Shown here: positions 16,329 to 26,364 of the stretch, one piece after another
Layout of the letters: the number at the start of each line of letters is the position of its first letter
How positions within the stretch are numbered: position 1 is the first letter of the stretch
NCBI GenBank assembly: GCA_041744755.1
Contig: JBGTKC010000007.1
Coordinates: 1-64,000, forward strand
Source: CALDTK01 sp041744755
Lineage (GTDB): Bacteria; Bacteroidota; Bacteroidia; Chitinophagales; Saprospiraceae
DNA length: 64,000 bases
Direction: 5' to 3'
Program-made: the position numbers and the translations under genes
Notes under the pieces: generated by a model
What the model saw: the letters and a program-made list of their open reading frames with translations, nothing else
Told to the model about the DNA's origin: nothing
Database searches by the model: none

Positions 16329-17077
16329 ATGATATGCCGCACGCCGGGGCCTGGGCGGCTTTCGCCAAAACCGCCCGTCTCCTCAAAGCCAGCGCCGTGG
16401 TCGGCAAGGTGTTGGCCCTCGTGCCCCACGCCGACGACGAGGTGCTGGGGTTCGGCGGGCTCTACCGCAGGCTCCTCGACCGCAACGTTGCCATCGACAT
16501 CATCCTCGTCACCGACGGCGTTGGGTCACACCCGCAGGCCAGCGGGCACACCGCCGATGAGCGCCGCGACGTGCGCGAGGGCGAGATCCGCGAGGCCGTC
16601 CGTAGGCTAGGGAGCCGCTACCCACAGATCGAGTTTTGGCGAAAGCCAGACACTCAGCTCTCGCGCCTCCCCGCCGCCGAGCGCACGCAGTGCATCTCGC
16701 AGATCGCGAAGACGATCCGCGGCGGCTCCTACGCGAGCTTGCTTACGCCCTGGCGCCTCGACCCCCACGGCGACCACCGCGCGATTACGGACTGGGCGCT
16801 GGCCGCCCTCCAACTCCTCGACCCGTCCGAGCGGCCGACGCTGATGGAATACTGCGTCTGGCTGGGCCACCAGGGTAGCGCGGCAGACTTCCCAGACCCC
16901 AGCACGGTAGACCTCGTCAAGGTCGACGTCCGTGCCCACCGCGAGGCCAAACGCCACGCCCTCCAGGCGCACCAGTCCCAGCTCGGCCAGGTGTTCGACG
17001 ATCCAGACGGCTTCGTGATCCCGGCCTCGCTCGCGGCGTCCACCGAGCGTGACTTCGAATACTTCCTCTTGTCATGA
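16325..17077 (+). CDS. PIG-L family N-acetyl deacetylase
   Basis: This 250-residue zinc-dependent deacetylase belongs to the family of GlcNAc-PI, MshB and BshB deacetylases. The signature is PHADDEVLGFGG (near residue 36; usually PHPDDE), with HGDHRA downstream as the second metal-binding motif. The start at 16325 forms an ATGA overlap with the preceding stop. A longer in-frame reading would run through the dehydrogenase gene and is rejected. It overlaps the methyltransferase gene downstream by four bases. The substrate is probably an N-acetylated sugar-linked compound (family knowledge plus inference). Two hairpin-motif copies are read as AFAKT (16357) and FWRKP (16633). Confidence 0.88.
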   Translation: MNDMPHAGAWAAFAKTARLLKASAVVGKVLALVPHADDEVLGFGGLYRRLLDRNVAIDIILVTDGVGSHPQASGHTADERRDVREGEIREAVRRLGSRYPQIEFWRKPDTQLSRLPAAERTQCISQIAKTIRGGSYASLLTPWRLDPHGDHRAITDWALAALQLLDPSERPTLMEYCVWLGHQGSAADFPDPSTVDLVKVDVRAHREAKRHALQAHQSQLGQVFDDPDGFVIPASLAASTERDFEYFLLS

Positions 17078-17691
17078 GCGACGAGATTCAGCGCCCGACC
17101 GAGAGCCTCGACGAGGCTTACTTCGACCAGATCTACTCGACCACCGATGATCCGTGGGGCTTCGAGACGCGGGAGTACGAGCGCGAGAAGTACGTCCGGA
17201 CCATCGCCTCCCTCCCGCAGGAAAGGTACCGCCGCTGTCTGGAGATCGGCTGCTCGGTCGGGGTGCTGAGTCGCCTGTTGCTCGGGCGCTGCGATGGTCT
17301 CTTCGCCACCGAGATCAACGACCGCGCCCTGGCCGCCGCCCGCGACCGCAATGCGGACCTGCCCACCGGAGCGTTCGTGAAGATGAATTTCCCGGAGGAG
17401 GTGCCGCCGGGGACCTTTGACCTCGTGGTCCTCTCGGAGGTGGCGTACTACTGGGCGGCGCCTGCGTTTCGGCTTGCGCAGAAACTGATTTTAGACCAGC
17501 TCCTAGAGGCTGGAGGCACCCTGATCCTGGTGCATTATACACCAGTGGAGACGGACTATCCGCTCACGGGGGAGGAGGTGCACGAGGCTTACCTGGCGGT
17601 GAGCCGCGGGGAGAGTGCGCCGCTTAGGCAGGTGTCGGCCTACCGGGCGGAGCAGTATAGGATTGACGTGTTTCAGAGGGCGGTTCGCTAG
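17074..17691 (+). CDS. SAM-dependent methyltransferase, NodS-like
   Basis: This 205-residue class I methyltransferase opens with DDPWGFETREYEREKY, a segment characteristic of NodS-type enzymes. SAM motif I is LEIGCSVGVLSRLLL and the post-I acidic residue is in ATEINDRALAAAR. NodS N-methylates the de-acetylated amino sugar of Nod factors after NodB action. Here the enzyme directly follows a deacetylase with a four-base overlap, which suggests an analogous deacetylate-then-N-methylate sequence (inference). No hairpin-motif copy. Confidence 0.88.
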   Translation: MSDEIQRPTESLDEAYFDQIYSTTDDPWGFETREYEREKYVRTIASLPQERYRRCLEIGCSVGVLSRLLLGRCDGLFATEINDRALAAARDRNADLPTGAFVKMNFPEEVPPGTFDLVVLSEVAYYWAAPAFRLAQKLILDQLLEAGGTLILVHYTPVETDYPLTGEEVHEAYLAVSRGESAPLRQVSAYRAEQYRIDVFQRAVR

Positions 17692-17758
17692 CATGTGTGT
17701 TTATAGCAACAGGGCTGTATGTGGGCCAGCCATTACGTCAGTGCTTCTGGGTTCTGGA

Positions 17759-18952
17759 CTAGGCAGCAATCCCGACACGACGCCGCGTATTCATGACCCG
17801 GGTCTGGGTAGCTGGTGCGGGCTTGACCGCCAGTAGCTGCCCCTCCTCAAAAGCGGCTTTCAAGGATTCGTAGGCCTCCGGTAGTGGGCGCCGTGGGAAG
17901 CGGGCCTCGCGCAGGGCTATGGTGTCGGCGTGGCTCCAGATCGCACGCCAGCGCGCCTCGAAGGCTTGATCTTCGTCGACCTTCCCCCAGATCCCGGCCA
18001 GCGTCCCGCTCGGGTCGAAGTAGTTGATCGGCGGGCGACCGTCCCGCAGGGACGCCTTGAGGGCATACTTCCAGACGAGGCCATTGACGCAGGGCACGAC
18101 GGGCCATTTCTGCATGGCGTAATCGCTCTCCCAGGCGGCTAGCTGCTTGGCCATGCCCCACTCCGCGCGACCGTCCATGCGGGTACTGGTATACACGACG
18201 AACGAGCGTGGGTAGGCTACCTGTAGGCCTGCGTCGAGGAGTCGCCTGCGCATGAATTGGTCCTCGTCGTACGCGAGGATCGGGAGTCCGCCGACGGCGC
18301 GGTACGCGGGTAGGCTTACGCCAAAACCCGCGCCGCCGAAGTCGCCGTGCGAGGGTTGCAGGTCGAGGTGCCCGCGGTAGTAGTGGTGACGGAGGGTAGA
18401 GTGTAGTGCGCGGTAGGCGTTGATGACCGCGCCGATGCGCGAGGGATCAGGTTCGCCGGCGAGGATGCGGGCCCCCACGGCGTCCGCCCCGCGCTGGAGC
18501 CAGGCGTAAGCCTCGGCAATGGCGTCGGGCGCGAGGCGAGTGTCGGCGTCGGTGCTCAGTAGCATCCGCTTACCGCAGCCGTTCTGCTCCAGCAGTCCCG
18601 CCGCGATGTCCATGCCGAGGCTGCGCGCCGAGCCCACGTGTGCTTCCGCGTCCGGAAAGTCGACGTCGACCAGGATCAGCGGTAGCGTGGGGTGGGCGGC
18701 GTGCCAGCGCATTATTTCGCCGCACGTGGCGTCCGTGGTGCCGTTTACGACCACCACTGTGACGAACTCGCCGACGAGGCTCCGACCCGCGAGCGACCAC
18801 TGACAGCGGACCGACTCGAGACAAGAGATGATCCGGTCGACCTCATTGCGCGCCGGGATGACCACCGCCGCCCGCCACGGTCGGCAGGCGGCTACCCGAC
18901 CGATGGCGTAACGTCCGTCGTGTGGCAAGCTGGGGAGCGGTAGTGGGGGCAT
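17759..18952 (-). CDS. Glycosyltransferase family 2
   Basis: This 397-residue GT-A enzyme has nucleotide-sugar binding at AAVVIPARNEVDRI and a DxD-type motif in LLSTDADTRLAPDAI. Later segments (GDFGGAGFGVSLPAYRAVGGLPILAYDEDQFMRRRL) carry the acceptor and catalytic Asp/Glu-Asp pattern. There are no membrane helices, so it is probably cytosolic or peripheral. It converges on the dehydrogenase/deacetylase/methyltransferase operon and is the likely sugar-adding partner of that set (inference). One hairpin-motif copy at 18313 has a GTAA loop. Confidence 0.85.
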   Translation of the reverse strand: MPPLPLPSLPHDGRYAIGRVAACRPWRAAVVIPARNEVDRIISCLESVRCQWSLAGRSLVGEFVTVVVVNGTTDATCGEIMRWHAAHPTLPLILVDVDFPDAEAHVGSARSLGMDIAAGLLEQNGCGKRMLLSTDADTRLAPDAIAEAYAWLQRGADAVGARILAGEPDPSRIGAVINAYRALHSTLRHHYYRGHLDLQPSHGDFGGAGFGVSLPAYRAVGGLPILAYDEDQFMRRRLLDAGLQVAYPRSFVVYTSTRMDGRAEWGMAKQLAAWESDYAMQKWPVVPCVNGLVWKYALKASLRDGRPPINYFDPSGTLAGIWGKVDEDQAFEARWRAIWSHADTIALREARFPRRPLPEAYESLKAAFEEGQLLAVKPAPATQTRVMNTRRRVGIAA

Positions 18953-19086
18953 TCGGCAGGTGTGTACCTACATATCCAACACGGCCCAACAATAGTTCGC
19001 CGGAGCACAGGTCCGCGTGAACGCAATGTAGAATTCGCGATCGGGAGGGGCGTGCTCGTTGTCATGACCTCTTAATAGGTAAGTGG

Positions 19087-19803
19087 CTAAAGCACGGATT
19101 CCCCATTCGCATCCGTGCTGAGTACGTGCGACATGTAATCCAGGAAAGGCCGCATCGCCACGAAGGTCCTGAGGACTTCTCCACTGAAATTCTCGTCGGC
19201 CACCTCCTGCTTGCTGAAGGTGCGGATGAGGACGAAGTTCTTGTGGCGCAGTAGGTCGATGGCCGGGTGCGCCTTGTCGTAGCCCTTCGGCGCGGACTTG
19301 AGCACGTCGGAGGGATAGAGCTCCGCGCCGAACACCGAGGCGATCGGCTCGGCGGCCAGTAGCTTCCGGAAGGCGTCGTGGTCGACGGCCAACTCCTCGC
19401 GGATGCGCGCGAGGTCGTCCTTCTCCGGCGACCAGAAGCCCCCACCGACGAAGCACTCGCCCTCCACAAGCATATCGGCGAAGTTTTTGATTCCGCCAGG
19501 CTCCACGTGCCAGTAGTAGCCCCCACGGCGCTCCCGGCCGAGGCGGTCCATCCCGCCGCCCCAGTGGCGCTTGTAGGGCGTCTTGTCCTTCGAGAAGCGG
19601 GTGTCGCGGTAGATGCGCATCGTGTGCGAGCGCTTCGGCTCCAGCTCATCGGTCTCGGCGAGGGCGTCGTAGAGGGTTTTGGCGAAAGCCTCCACCTCGT
19701 CCTTGGCGTCCGTCTAGCGCGACTTGTGGTCCGCAAACCAGTCGCGGTCGTTGTGGCGCTGCAGGTCGCGCATGAAGGTGGCGGGGCGGGAGGGGAAGCG
19801 CAT
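19087..19803 (-). pseudogene. DUF2461 family gene interrupted by an in-frame TAG
   Basis: Starting at ATG 19803 (MRFPSRPATFMRDLQRHNDRDWF) the frame matches the N-terminal part of DUF2461/TIGR02453 proteins. It then meets TAG at 19714-19716 and continues in the same frame as a good DUF2461 body (RFSKDKTPYKRHWGGG, GGGFWSPEKDDLARIREE, LIRTFSKQEV) to 19087. With the stop read through, the product would be 238 residues, normal for the family. The neighbouring residues (HKSR-stop-TDAKDEVEAF) suggest a single base change in a Tyr codon. It could be a recent pseudogene, a sequencing error, or two pieces. The function of the family is unknown. One motif copy lies at 19676 (AFAKT). Confidence 0.75.
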
Positions 19804-19819
19804 GGGGAGGACGTTGTTG

Positions 19820-19908
19820 GGTTGGTTGGTTGATTGGTTGTTTGGTTGTTTCGTGTGTCGGTGATAAGGTGGGCTCGAGGTGACGATGTGCGGGCAAACC
19901 AACCAACC
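19820..19908. repeat. 12-bp inverted repeat of GGTT units in the DUF2461 promoter region
   Basis: GGTTGGTTGGTT at 19820-19831 is the exact inverse of AACCAACCAACC at 19897-19908, with further TTGG-type units between. It lies between the paaI stop and the start of the broken DUF2461 gene. It could form a large cruciform or act as a terminator/operator; no function is known. Confidence 0.5.
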
Positions 19909-19918
19909 AAATTGCGTC

Positions 19919-20326
19919 TCACCCCCACTCCTCCGCCAAGAAATAGCACGTCGCCTTGAAAAGCGCCACCGCCTCAGTGCCGCGCGTTAAGGTCGCCTCG
20001 TACCTGCCGAGCTTACGGCCGCGGTGCTGCTCGCGCGTGTGACACTCGACGACATCGCCCGCATACAGGGGCCGCAGGTAGGACATCGTCGTCTCGGCGG
20101 CGACGGCCTTGACGCCGTGGCTGTTGCACGCAAACGCGAAGCCCGAGTCCGCCACCGAGTGCGCGATACCACCGTGGGCGGTGCCGTGGCCGTTGAGCAT
20201 CTCCTCGCGGACCGTGAAGCGGATGCGGCTTTCGCCAAAACCCACCGTCAGCACTTCGACCCCGAGCCAGGCGCTGAAGGCGTCACGCTCGAGCATGCGG
20301 GCGGTGATTTCGGCGGGTGTGAGCAT
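19919..20326 (-). CDS. paaI: PaaI-type hot-dog fold thioesterase
   Basis: This 135-residue single hot-dog domain has the PaaI signature NGHGTAHGGIAHSVADSGFAFACNSHG, in which the Asp acts as the catalytic residue of the family. It hydrolyses aryl-CoA or dead-end hydroxyphenylacetyl-CoA thioesters in phenylacetate breakdown. It is divergent from a 3-oxoadipyl-CoA-type thiolase 31 bases away, which supports that role. The start is set at ATG 20326; a longer frame would run into the thiolase gene. One motif copy is read as GFGES (20227). Confidence 0.85.
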   Translation of the reverse strand: MLTPAEITARMLERDAFSAWLGVEVLTVGFGESRIRFTVREEMLNGHGTAHGGIAHSVADSGFAFACNSHGVKAVAAETTMSYLRPLYAGDVVECHTREQHRGRKLGRYEATLTRGTEAVALFKATCYFLAEEWG

Positions 20327-20357
20327 GGGGGCGAAGATGCAACCCCATCTTCGCGCC

Positions 20358-21562
<1,205 letters not shown>

Positions 21563-21566
<4 letters not shown>

Positions 21567-22837
21567 GGTACAAGGCGTGGCTGCGCTACTGGCCGCAGGT
21601 ACTGTTCGGATTCCTGATCGCAGTCCTAGTCTTCGAACTCGTCCGCGACACGGGTCGCTGGGGTGACTTCAAGGGCTACGTCGACACGGGAGGTTACGTG
21701 CTCGAGGGTGGAGACGTGTATCGTCACCCGGCCGTCAACACCTGGCCTCCTTTCTTTTCGATTGTCTGCGTACCGCTGGCCCTGGCTGCGCGCGTAAGCG
21801 AGCCGCTCACCCGCTTCGTCTGGCTGGCCGGAATGTTGGTCGCGCTGTGGGCCACCGTACGACTCATCGGCCGGATGCTTTACCGCCGCGACCTCCCGCC
21901 GTGGACGCCCGCGCTGCTGCTGCCGACGCTCTTCATCGTACGCATGTTTCTGGAGACGATGGCGCTGCTGCAGAAGAACGCCTACCTGCTGCTGCTCTGC
22001 GTGGCGGCGGTGTGGTTGTGGCACCAGCGCCGCGAGGCCTGGGCGGGGATGTGCCTGGCGCTGGCGATCTCGGTCAAGGTGTACCCAGTCTTTATCCTCG
22101 CCTTCTTTGTCGCACGCTTACAGTGGCGTGTAAATGCGTACACGATTCTCTTTTGTGTGCTCTTCGCCGTGGTGCCTTTCGCGGCCTTCGGGGTCACTGA
22201 GGCAGCGGGCTACTACGAGATCTGGGGTCACCAAGCCTTCGTGCGCCCGATCGATTTCATCTTCCGCAACCAGTCGCTGCTGGCCACGCTCACGCGACTA
22301 TTCTCGGACACCGAGGTCTCGCGGCTGGACCACCCGCTCGGGCCGGACTACTTCATCAACGTGGCCTCGCTCTCGCGGGACGCCGTGAAGCGGTTTATGT
22401 ACATCGTCGTGGCGTTGGTTGCTGCCGGCGTGCTGTGGCTCTTCCGCCGGCCCTTGCGCCGCCCGGTGACGGAGGGAGGGCTGTTGGAGATTGGCCTGGC
22501 CTTCGGGCTCTGCGCCGTGCTCTCGCCGCTGGTCTGGAAGGCCTACGGTATTTTCTGGCTCCCGGCGTTAATGGCGATCTACCCGTATCTCTACCGGGTG
22601 CCCGGTACCGAGACTCCTATCGTACCCGACGAGGCTCACCGGACGAGCCTGCGTTGGGCGTACTTCCTGGGCTGGGGCCTGATGACCTTCTCCAGCGAAC
22701 TCTTCATCGGACGACACCTGAGCTACGTGGCGCAGGCCTACGGCGCGATGCCTCTCGGCGGGATCATCCTGGCGGGGCTGTGCGTGTGTCTGCGGGTCGG
22801 CAGATTCGCTACTCCGGCGCTCCGAGTTCCCGGATGA
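21563..22837 (+). CDS. GT87-type polytopic membrane glycosyltransferase
   Basis: This 424-residue integral membrane protein has about ten hydrophobic helices (for example VLFGFLIAVLVFELV, FFSIVCVPLALAARV, YLLLLCVAAVWLW). It carries family-87 (DUF2029) landmarks such as DFKGYVDTGGYVLEGGDVY in the first periplasmic loop, and NVYRHPAVNTWPPF-like order with a W-P-P motif. These enzymes use polyprenyl-phosphate-linked mannose or related sugars. The start at 21563 overlaps the thiolase stop (ATGA), so it is translationally coupled to it although the functions seem unrelated. Its 3' end overlaps the convergent 161-residue gene by 29 bases. Confidence 0.8.
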
Positions 22838-23294
22838 TGCCACCGTCGTCGATCCCGAGTCGGAGGGCCGAGGATTTGTCGGCAGCGCCGAGGTCCTCGA
22901 TGGTGTCCTCGCGCGCGCTCACCACGTAAACGACGTGATCTTCGGTGATGGTGGCGGCGGACTGGCTCACGCCCTCGCCGTCGATGTAGCTTCCGGCGAT
23001 GACGCGATTCTCGACCGGCTCCCCACGCTTGTCGAAGGTCACGAGGCGGTAGTGGTTGTGCAGCAGTCCTGCTTTCCAGTACACGACGGCGGTGTACTCC
23101 TTACGGGAGAACTTAGCGCACGCGAGCACCTCGGTAAATTCGTCGAGCTCGGGCTCCAAGGGCGCGATGAACTCGGCGAGGGCCTCGTCGGGGATGAGCT
23201 TGCCGGCGGATTCGTAGGTGCGGTAGGTGTCTTCGCCGAAGTGCAGGGGGAAGTCGGCTTTCGGGAATAGCTTGGTGAAATCTTTGAAAGACAT
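22809..23294 (-). CDS. Hypothetical protein, 161 aa
   Basis: I chose ATG 23294 (MSFKDFTKLFPKADFPLHFGEDTYRTYE) because the in-frame upstream extension is Pro/Arg-rich junk typical of GC-rich non-coding DNA. The protein is acidic, soluble and mixed alpha/beta, with a strand-rich middle (YTAVVYWKAGLLHNHYRLVTFDKRG). The family is not recognised. It converges with and slightly overlaps the GT87 gene. A motif copy lies upstream at 23324. Confidence 0.65.
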   Translation of the reverse strand: MSFKDFTKLFPKADFPLHFGEDTYRTYESAGKLIPDEALAEFIAPLEPELDEFTEVLACAKFSRKEYTAVVYWKAGLLHNHYRLVTFDKRGEPVENRVIAGSYIDGEGVSQSAATITEDHVVYVVSAREDTIEDLGAADKSSALRLGIDDGGIIRELGAPE

Positions 23295-23323
23295 GCGAAT
23301 GGGCTTAGGCGGCGGCGCGGCAG

Positions 23324-23338
23324 GTTTTGCCGAAAGGC
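23324..23338 (+). repeat. Hairpin motif copy, intergenic (GTTTT-GCC-GAAA-GGC)
   Basis: A non-coding copy with the flipped GCC/GGC stem, 30 bases upstream of the start of the leftward 161-residue gene. Confidence 0.75.
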
Positions 23339-23569
23339 GGTAACGGGAACGGGCGGGGGCGAGGATGGGTTTGTGTAGCCTGCGGCGGGGGGGGGGCTCC
23401 GGCGGGGAGCTTGCGGCGCGGCTGTTGTACGAGTCAACCGTCCATTGGCGCAAGCGGCCCATCGTCCGCCAACCGCTGCCGGTCCTTTGATTAAGTATAA
23501 ATAGGCCTCCGCTCCGTGACGCGCGCCGTTACCACGCTGCAACCCCTGGGCCGCAGCCGGTTCGGACAC

Positions 23570-23577
23570 TACCTTTG
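23570..23577 (+). promoter_or_regulatory. Candidate Bacteroidota -7 box (TACCTTTG) for sdhCAB
   Basis: TACCTTTG matches the TAnnTTTG -7 consensus of Bacteroidota housekeeping promoters and lies 26 bases ahead of the sdhC ATG. A convincing -33 TTG was not found. Confidence 0.4.
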
Positions 23578-23602
23578 TGGGGTCTAAAGACGCGACGGGA
23601 TT

Positions 23603-24319
23603 ATGGATTGGCTGATACGTTTTCTTACCTCTAGCATCGGGCAGAAGGTCGTGATGAGCTTCACGGGCTTGTTCCTGATCTCTTTCCTCGTGGTGCACCT
23701 CGTGGGCAACCTTCAGCTCTTGACGCTCGACGAGGGCCAGAGCTTCAACGAGTACGCGTATTTCATGACGAGCAACTCCTTAATCGGTGGACTGAGCTAC
23801 GGTCTGTACGCGGGCTTTTTGCTGCACGCCATCCAGGGTCTTGCGCTCTGGTACCGCAACCGTCAGGTGAGTGCCGGCGGGGAGGGCCGCTACGCCGTGA
23901 ATGCCATTAGCTCGGCTTCGAAGCACGCGCCGGCGCGTGCGAGCTCGAGCGCGGCCCTGCTCGGGACCATCATCCTGGTCTTCCTCGGGATCCACATGGG
24001 GGACTTCTGGTACTCGATGAAGTTTACCGACTCCATCGACACCGTCGTGTACGGGGGAGGCGGCGCGGCGGGGGTGAAAAACCTCTACTACAAAGTTTCG
24101 CAGAGCTTTAGCCAGTGGTGGATCGTACTCATCTACGTCATCTCGATGGTGGTGTTGGCGTTCCACCTGATGCACGGCTTCTGGAGCGCCTTCCAGACGC
24201 TGGGACTCAACCACCGCAAGTACACGCCGCTGCTTAAGGCCGTCGGCATGGTGTATGCGATTGTAGTGCCACTAGCCTTTGCGGCCATCCCGGTCTACAT
24301 GTACTTCGTGCTCAACTAG
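23603..24319 (+). CDS. sdhC: Succinate dehydrogenase/fumarate reductase cytochrome b subunit
   Basis: This 238-residue protein has five hydrophobic helices and haem-ligand histidines in FLVVHLVGNL, LLHAIQGLALWYRN, LGIHMGDFWYSMKF and FHLMHGFWSAFQTLG. This is the single-subunit, two-haem cytochrome b558 type found in Bacteroidota. It anchors SdhAB to the inner membrane and passes electrons to menaquinone. It is the first gene of sdhCAB, with sdhA starting 42 bases later. No hairpin-motif copies occur in the operon. Confidence 0.95.
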   Translation: MDWLIRFLTSSIGQKVVMSFTGLFLISFLVVHLVGNLQLLTLDEGQSFNEYAYFMTSNSLIGGLSYGLYAGFLLHAIQGLALWYRNRQVSAGGEGRYAVNAISSASKHAPARASSSAALLGTIILVFLGIHMGDFWYSMKFTDSIDTVVYGGGGAAGVKNLYYKVSQSFSQWWIVLIYVISMVVLAFHLMHGFWSAFQTLGLNHRKYTPLLKAVGMVYAIVVPLAFAAIPVYMYFVLN

Positions 24320-24361
24320 CGCGCCCGCCGTTTGTCATTACTAGTATAACCCTACACCGAT

Positions 24362-26284
24362 ATGCGACTAGATGCCCACGCGCCCGCCGGGCCCCTCACC
24401 GACAAGTGGACCACCTTCAAGGGTACCGGTCCGCTGGTAGCGCCCAACAACAAGCGCCGCATTGACGTCATCATCGTAGGTACGGGTTTGGCCGGAGGTG
24501 CGGCCGCGGCCACGCTCGCAGAGCAGGGCTACAACGTCAAGGTGTTCACGTTTCACGACTCGCCGCGCCGCGCGCACTCGATCGCCGCGCAGGGTGGTAT
24601 CAACGCCGCCAAGAACTATCAAAACGACGGCGACTCCGTCTACCGCCTCTTCTACGACACGATCAAGGGTGGCGACTACCGCAGCCGCGAGTCCAACGTC
24701 CACCGCCTCGCCGAGGTCTCGACCGCGATCATCGACCAATGCGTGGCCCAGGGCGTGCCCTTCGCCCGCGAATACGGTGGCTTGCTCGACAACCGCTCCT
24801 TCGGCGGGGTGCAGGTGAGCCGGACGTTCTACGCCCGCGGCCAGACCGGCCAGCAGCTCCTCATTGGCGCCTACCAGGCACTGAGCCGCCAGGTGGCCAA
24901 TGGTCATGTGAAGCTCTACAACCGCCACGAGATGGTGGATGTCGTCAAGGTCGACGGCGTGGCCCGTGGGATCATCGCCCGCAACCTCGTCACCGGCGAA
25001 CTCGAGCGCCACTCGGCTCACTGCGTCGTGCTCGGCACCGGCGGCTACGGCAACGTGTTCTACCTGAGCACGAATGCCATGAACTCCAATTCCTCGGCCG
25101 CCTGGCGCGCGCACAAGCGCGGTGCCTACATGGCGAACCCTTGTTTCACGCAGATCCACCCAACCTGTATCCCGGTCTCGGGCGACTACCAGTCGAAGCT
25201 CACCCTGATGTCCGAGTCCTTGCGCAACGACGGTCGCGTGTGGGTCCCGAAGAACATCGCCGACACCAAGAAGCACCCGAACGATCTCGCTGAGTCCGAG
25301 CGCGACTACTACCTCGAGCGCATCTATCCAGCTTTCGGCAACCTCGTCCCACGTGACGTCGCCAGCCGTGCCGCGAAGTACGTCTGCGACGAGGGTCGTG
25401 GGGTAGGGGAGACTGGCCTGGCCGTCTACCTCGACTTCGCCGACGCCATCGAGCGCCTCGGGCAGAGTACCGTCGAGGCCCGCTACGGCAACCTCTTCGA
25501 GATGTACGAGAAGATCACCGGCGAGAATCCGTACAAGCAGCCGATGCGCATCTACCCAGCCGTCCACTACACCATGGGCGGACTTTGGGTCGACTACAAC
25601 CTCCAGACCACGATCCCCGGGCTGTTCGCCATCGGGGAGGCCAACTTCTCGGATCATGGCGCCAATCGCCTCGGGGCCTCGGCCCTGATGCAAGGCCTGG
25701 CCGACGGCTACTTCGTCCTGCCGTACACGATCGCGACCTTCCTCTCGAAGGAGATCCGCACGGCGCACGTCCCGATCGACACGCCCGAGTTCGAAGAGGC
25801 GGAGCGGGCTGTGGCCGCGCGCATTCAGCGCCTGCTGAGCGTGCAGGGCAACCAATCGACGGAGAGCTTCCACCGCCGCCTCGGGAAGATCATGTGGGAC
25901 TACTGCGGGATGTCGCGCAACGGCGACGGCCTCGTGAAGGCCAAGCGCATGATCCGCGAGCTCCGCGAGGAGTTTTACAAGGATGTCTTCGTGCCGGGCA
26001 CCAACGAGGAGTACAACCCCGAATTGGAGAAGGCCCTGCGCGTAGCCGACTTCCTCGAGCTCGGCGAGTTGATGTGCGCCGACGCCCTCGACCGCGAGGA
26101 AAGCTGCGGCGGTCACTTCCGCGAGGAGCACCAGACCCCCGAGGGGGAGGCCCTGCGCCGCGACGAGGAGTACGCCTACGTGGCGGCCTGGGAGATGACC
26201 GATGGCGAGCGCGTAGAGTGGACTCTGAACAAGGAGGAGCTCACGTTCGAGAATGTCGAGCTGAAGACTAGGAGCTACAAGTAA
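24362..26284 (+). CDS. sdhA: Succinate dehydrogenase/fumarate reductase flavoprotein subunit
   Basis: This 640-residue flavoprotein has the FAD dinucleotide fold VIIVGTGLAGGAAAATLAEQGY near residues 38-58. The covalent-FAD histidine region is HSIAAQGGINAAKNY, and the substrate and FAD loops are YGNVFYLSTNAMNSN, FTQIHPTCIP and ANRLGASALMQGLADGYF. It oxidises succinate to fumarate in the TCA cycle, or the reverse. The length matches the Bacteroidota/epsilon-type enzyme rather than the 588-residue proteobacterial one. A long open frame on the opposite strand is a GC-rich shadow. Confidence 0.97.
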   Translation: MRLDAHAPAGPLTDKWTTFKGTGPLVAPNNKRRIDVIIVGTGLAGGAAAATLAEQGYNVKVFTFHDSPRRAHSIAAQGGINAAKNYQNDGDSVYRLFYDTIKGGDYRSRESNVHRLAEVSTAIIDQCVAQGVPFAREYGGLLDNRSFGGVQVSRTFYARGQTGQQLLIGAYQALSRQVANGHVKLYNRHEMVDVVKVDGVARGIIARNLVTGELERHSAHCVVLGTGGYGNVFYLSTNAMNSNSSAAWRAHKRGAYMANPCFTQIHPTCIPVSGDYQSKLTLMSESLRNDGRVWVPKNIADTKKHPNDLAESERDYYLERIYPAFGNLVPRDVASRAAKYVCDEGRGVGETGLAVYLDFADAIERLGQSTVEARYGNLFEMYEKITGENPYKQPMRIYPAVHYTMGGLWVDYNLQTTIPGLFAIGEANFSDHGANRLGASALMQGLADGYFVLPYTIATFLSKEIRTAHVPIDTPEFEEAERAVAARIQRLLSVQGNQSTESFHRRLGKIMWDYCGMSRNGDGLVKAKRMIRELREEFYKDVFVPGTNEEYNPELEKALRVADFLELGELMCADALDREESCGGHFREEHQTPEGEALRRDEEYAYVAAWEMTDGERVEWTLNKEELTFENVELKTRSYK

Positions 26285-26298
26285 GTGGGTGCTGTCGT

Positions 26299-26325
26299 GT
26301 CGTGAAAACCGGTAGTTTTCACGAC
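26299..26325 (+). promoter_or_regulatory. Hairpin between sdhA and sdhB
   Basis: An 11-bp perfect stem (GTCGTGAAAAC-type arm 26299-26309 with its complement 26315-26325) has a 5-base loop and is found in the sdhA-sdhB spacer. It has no U run, so a stabilising or processing element is more likely than a terminator (inference). Confidence 0.5.
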
Positions 26326-26364
26326 CGCCACAAGGCCACCTCTACACAACCATACCATATCCAC

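Larger units (their letters stand above)
23295..23602. other. Intergenic region upstream of sdhC
   Basis: This is a divergent 308-base spacer. It holds a non-coding hairpin-motif copy (23324-23338), a long G run near 23387-23397 and a promoter-like box for sdhC at 23570-23577. No gene was seen. Confidence 0.6.

Noticed and set aside
18968..19456. 162-codon leftward frame over the DUF2461 gene
   Set aside because: Different frame from the DUF2461 homology and shadow-like composition.
24368..26131. 587-codon open frame opposite sdhA
   Set aside because: A GC-rich antisense shadow of an unmistakable SdhA; no domains and composition skewed to Val/Ala/Arg/Asp/Leu.
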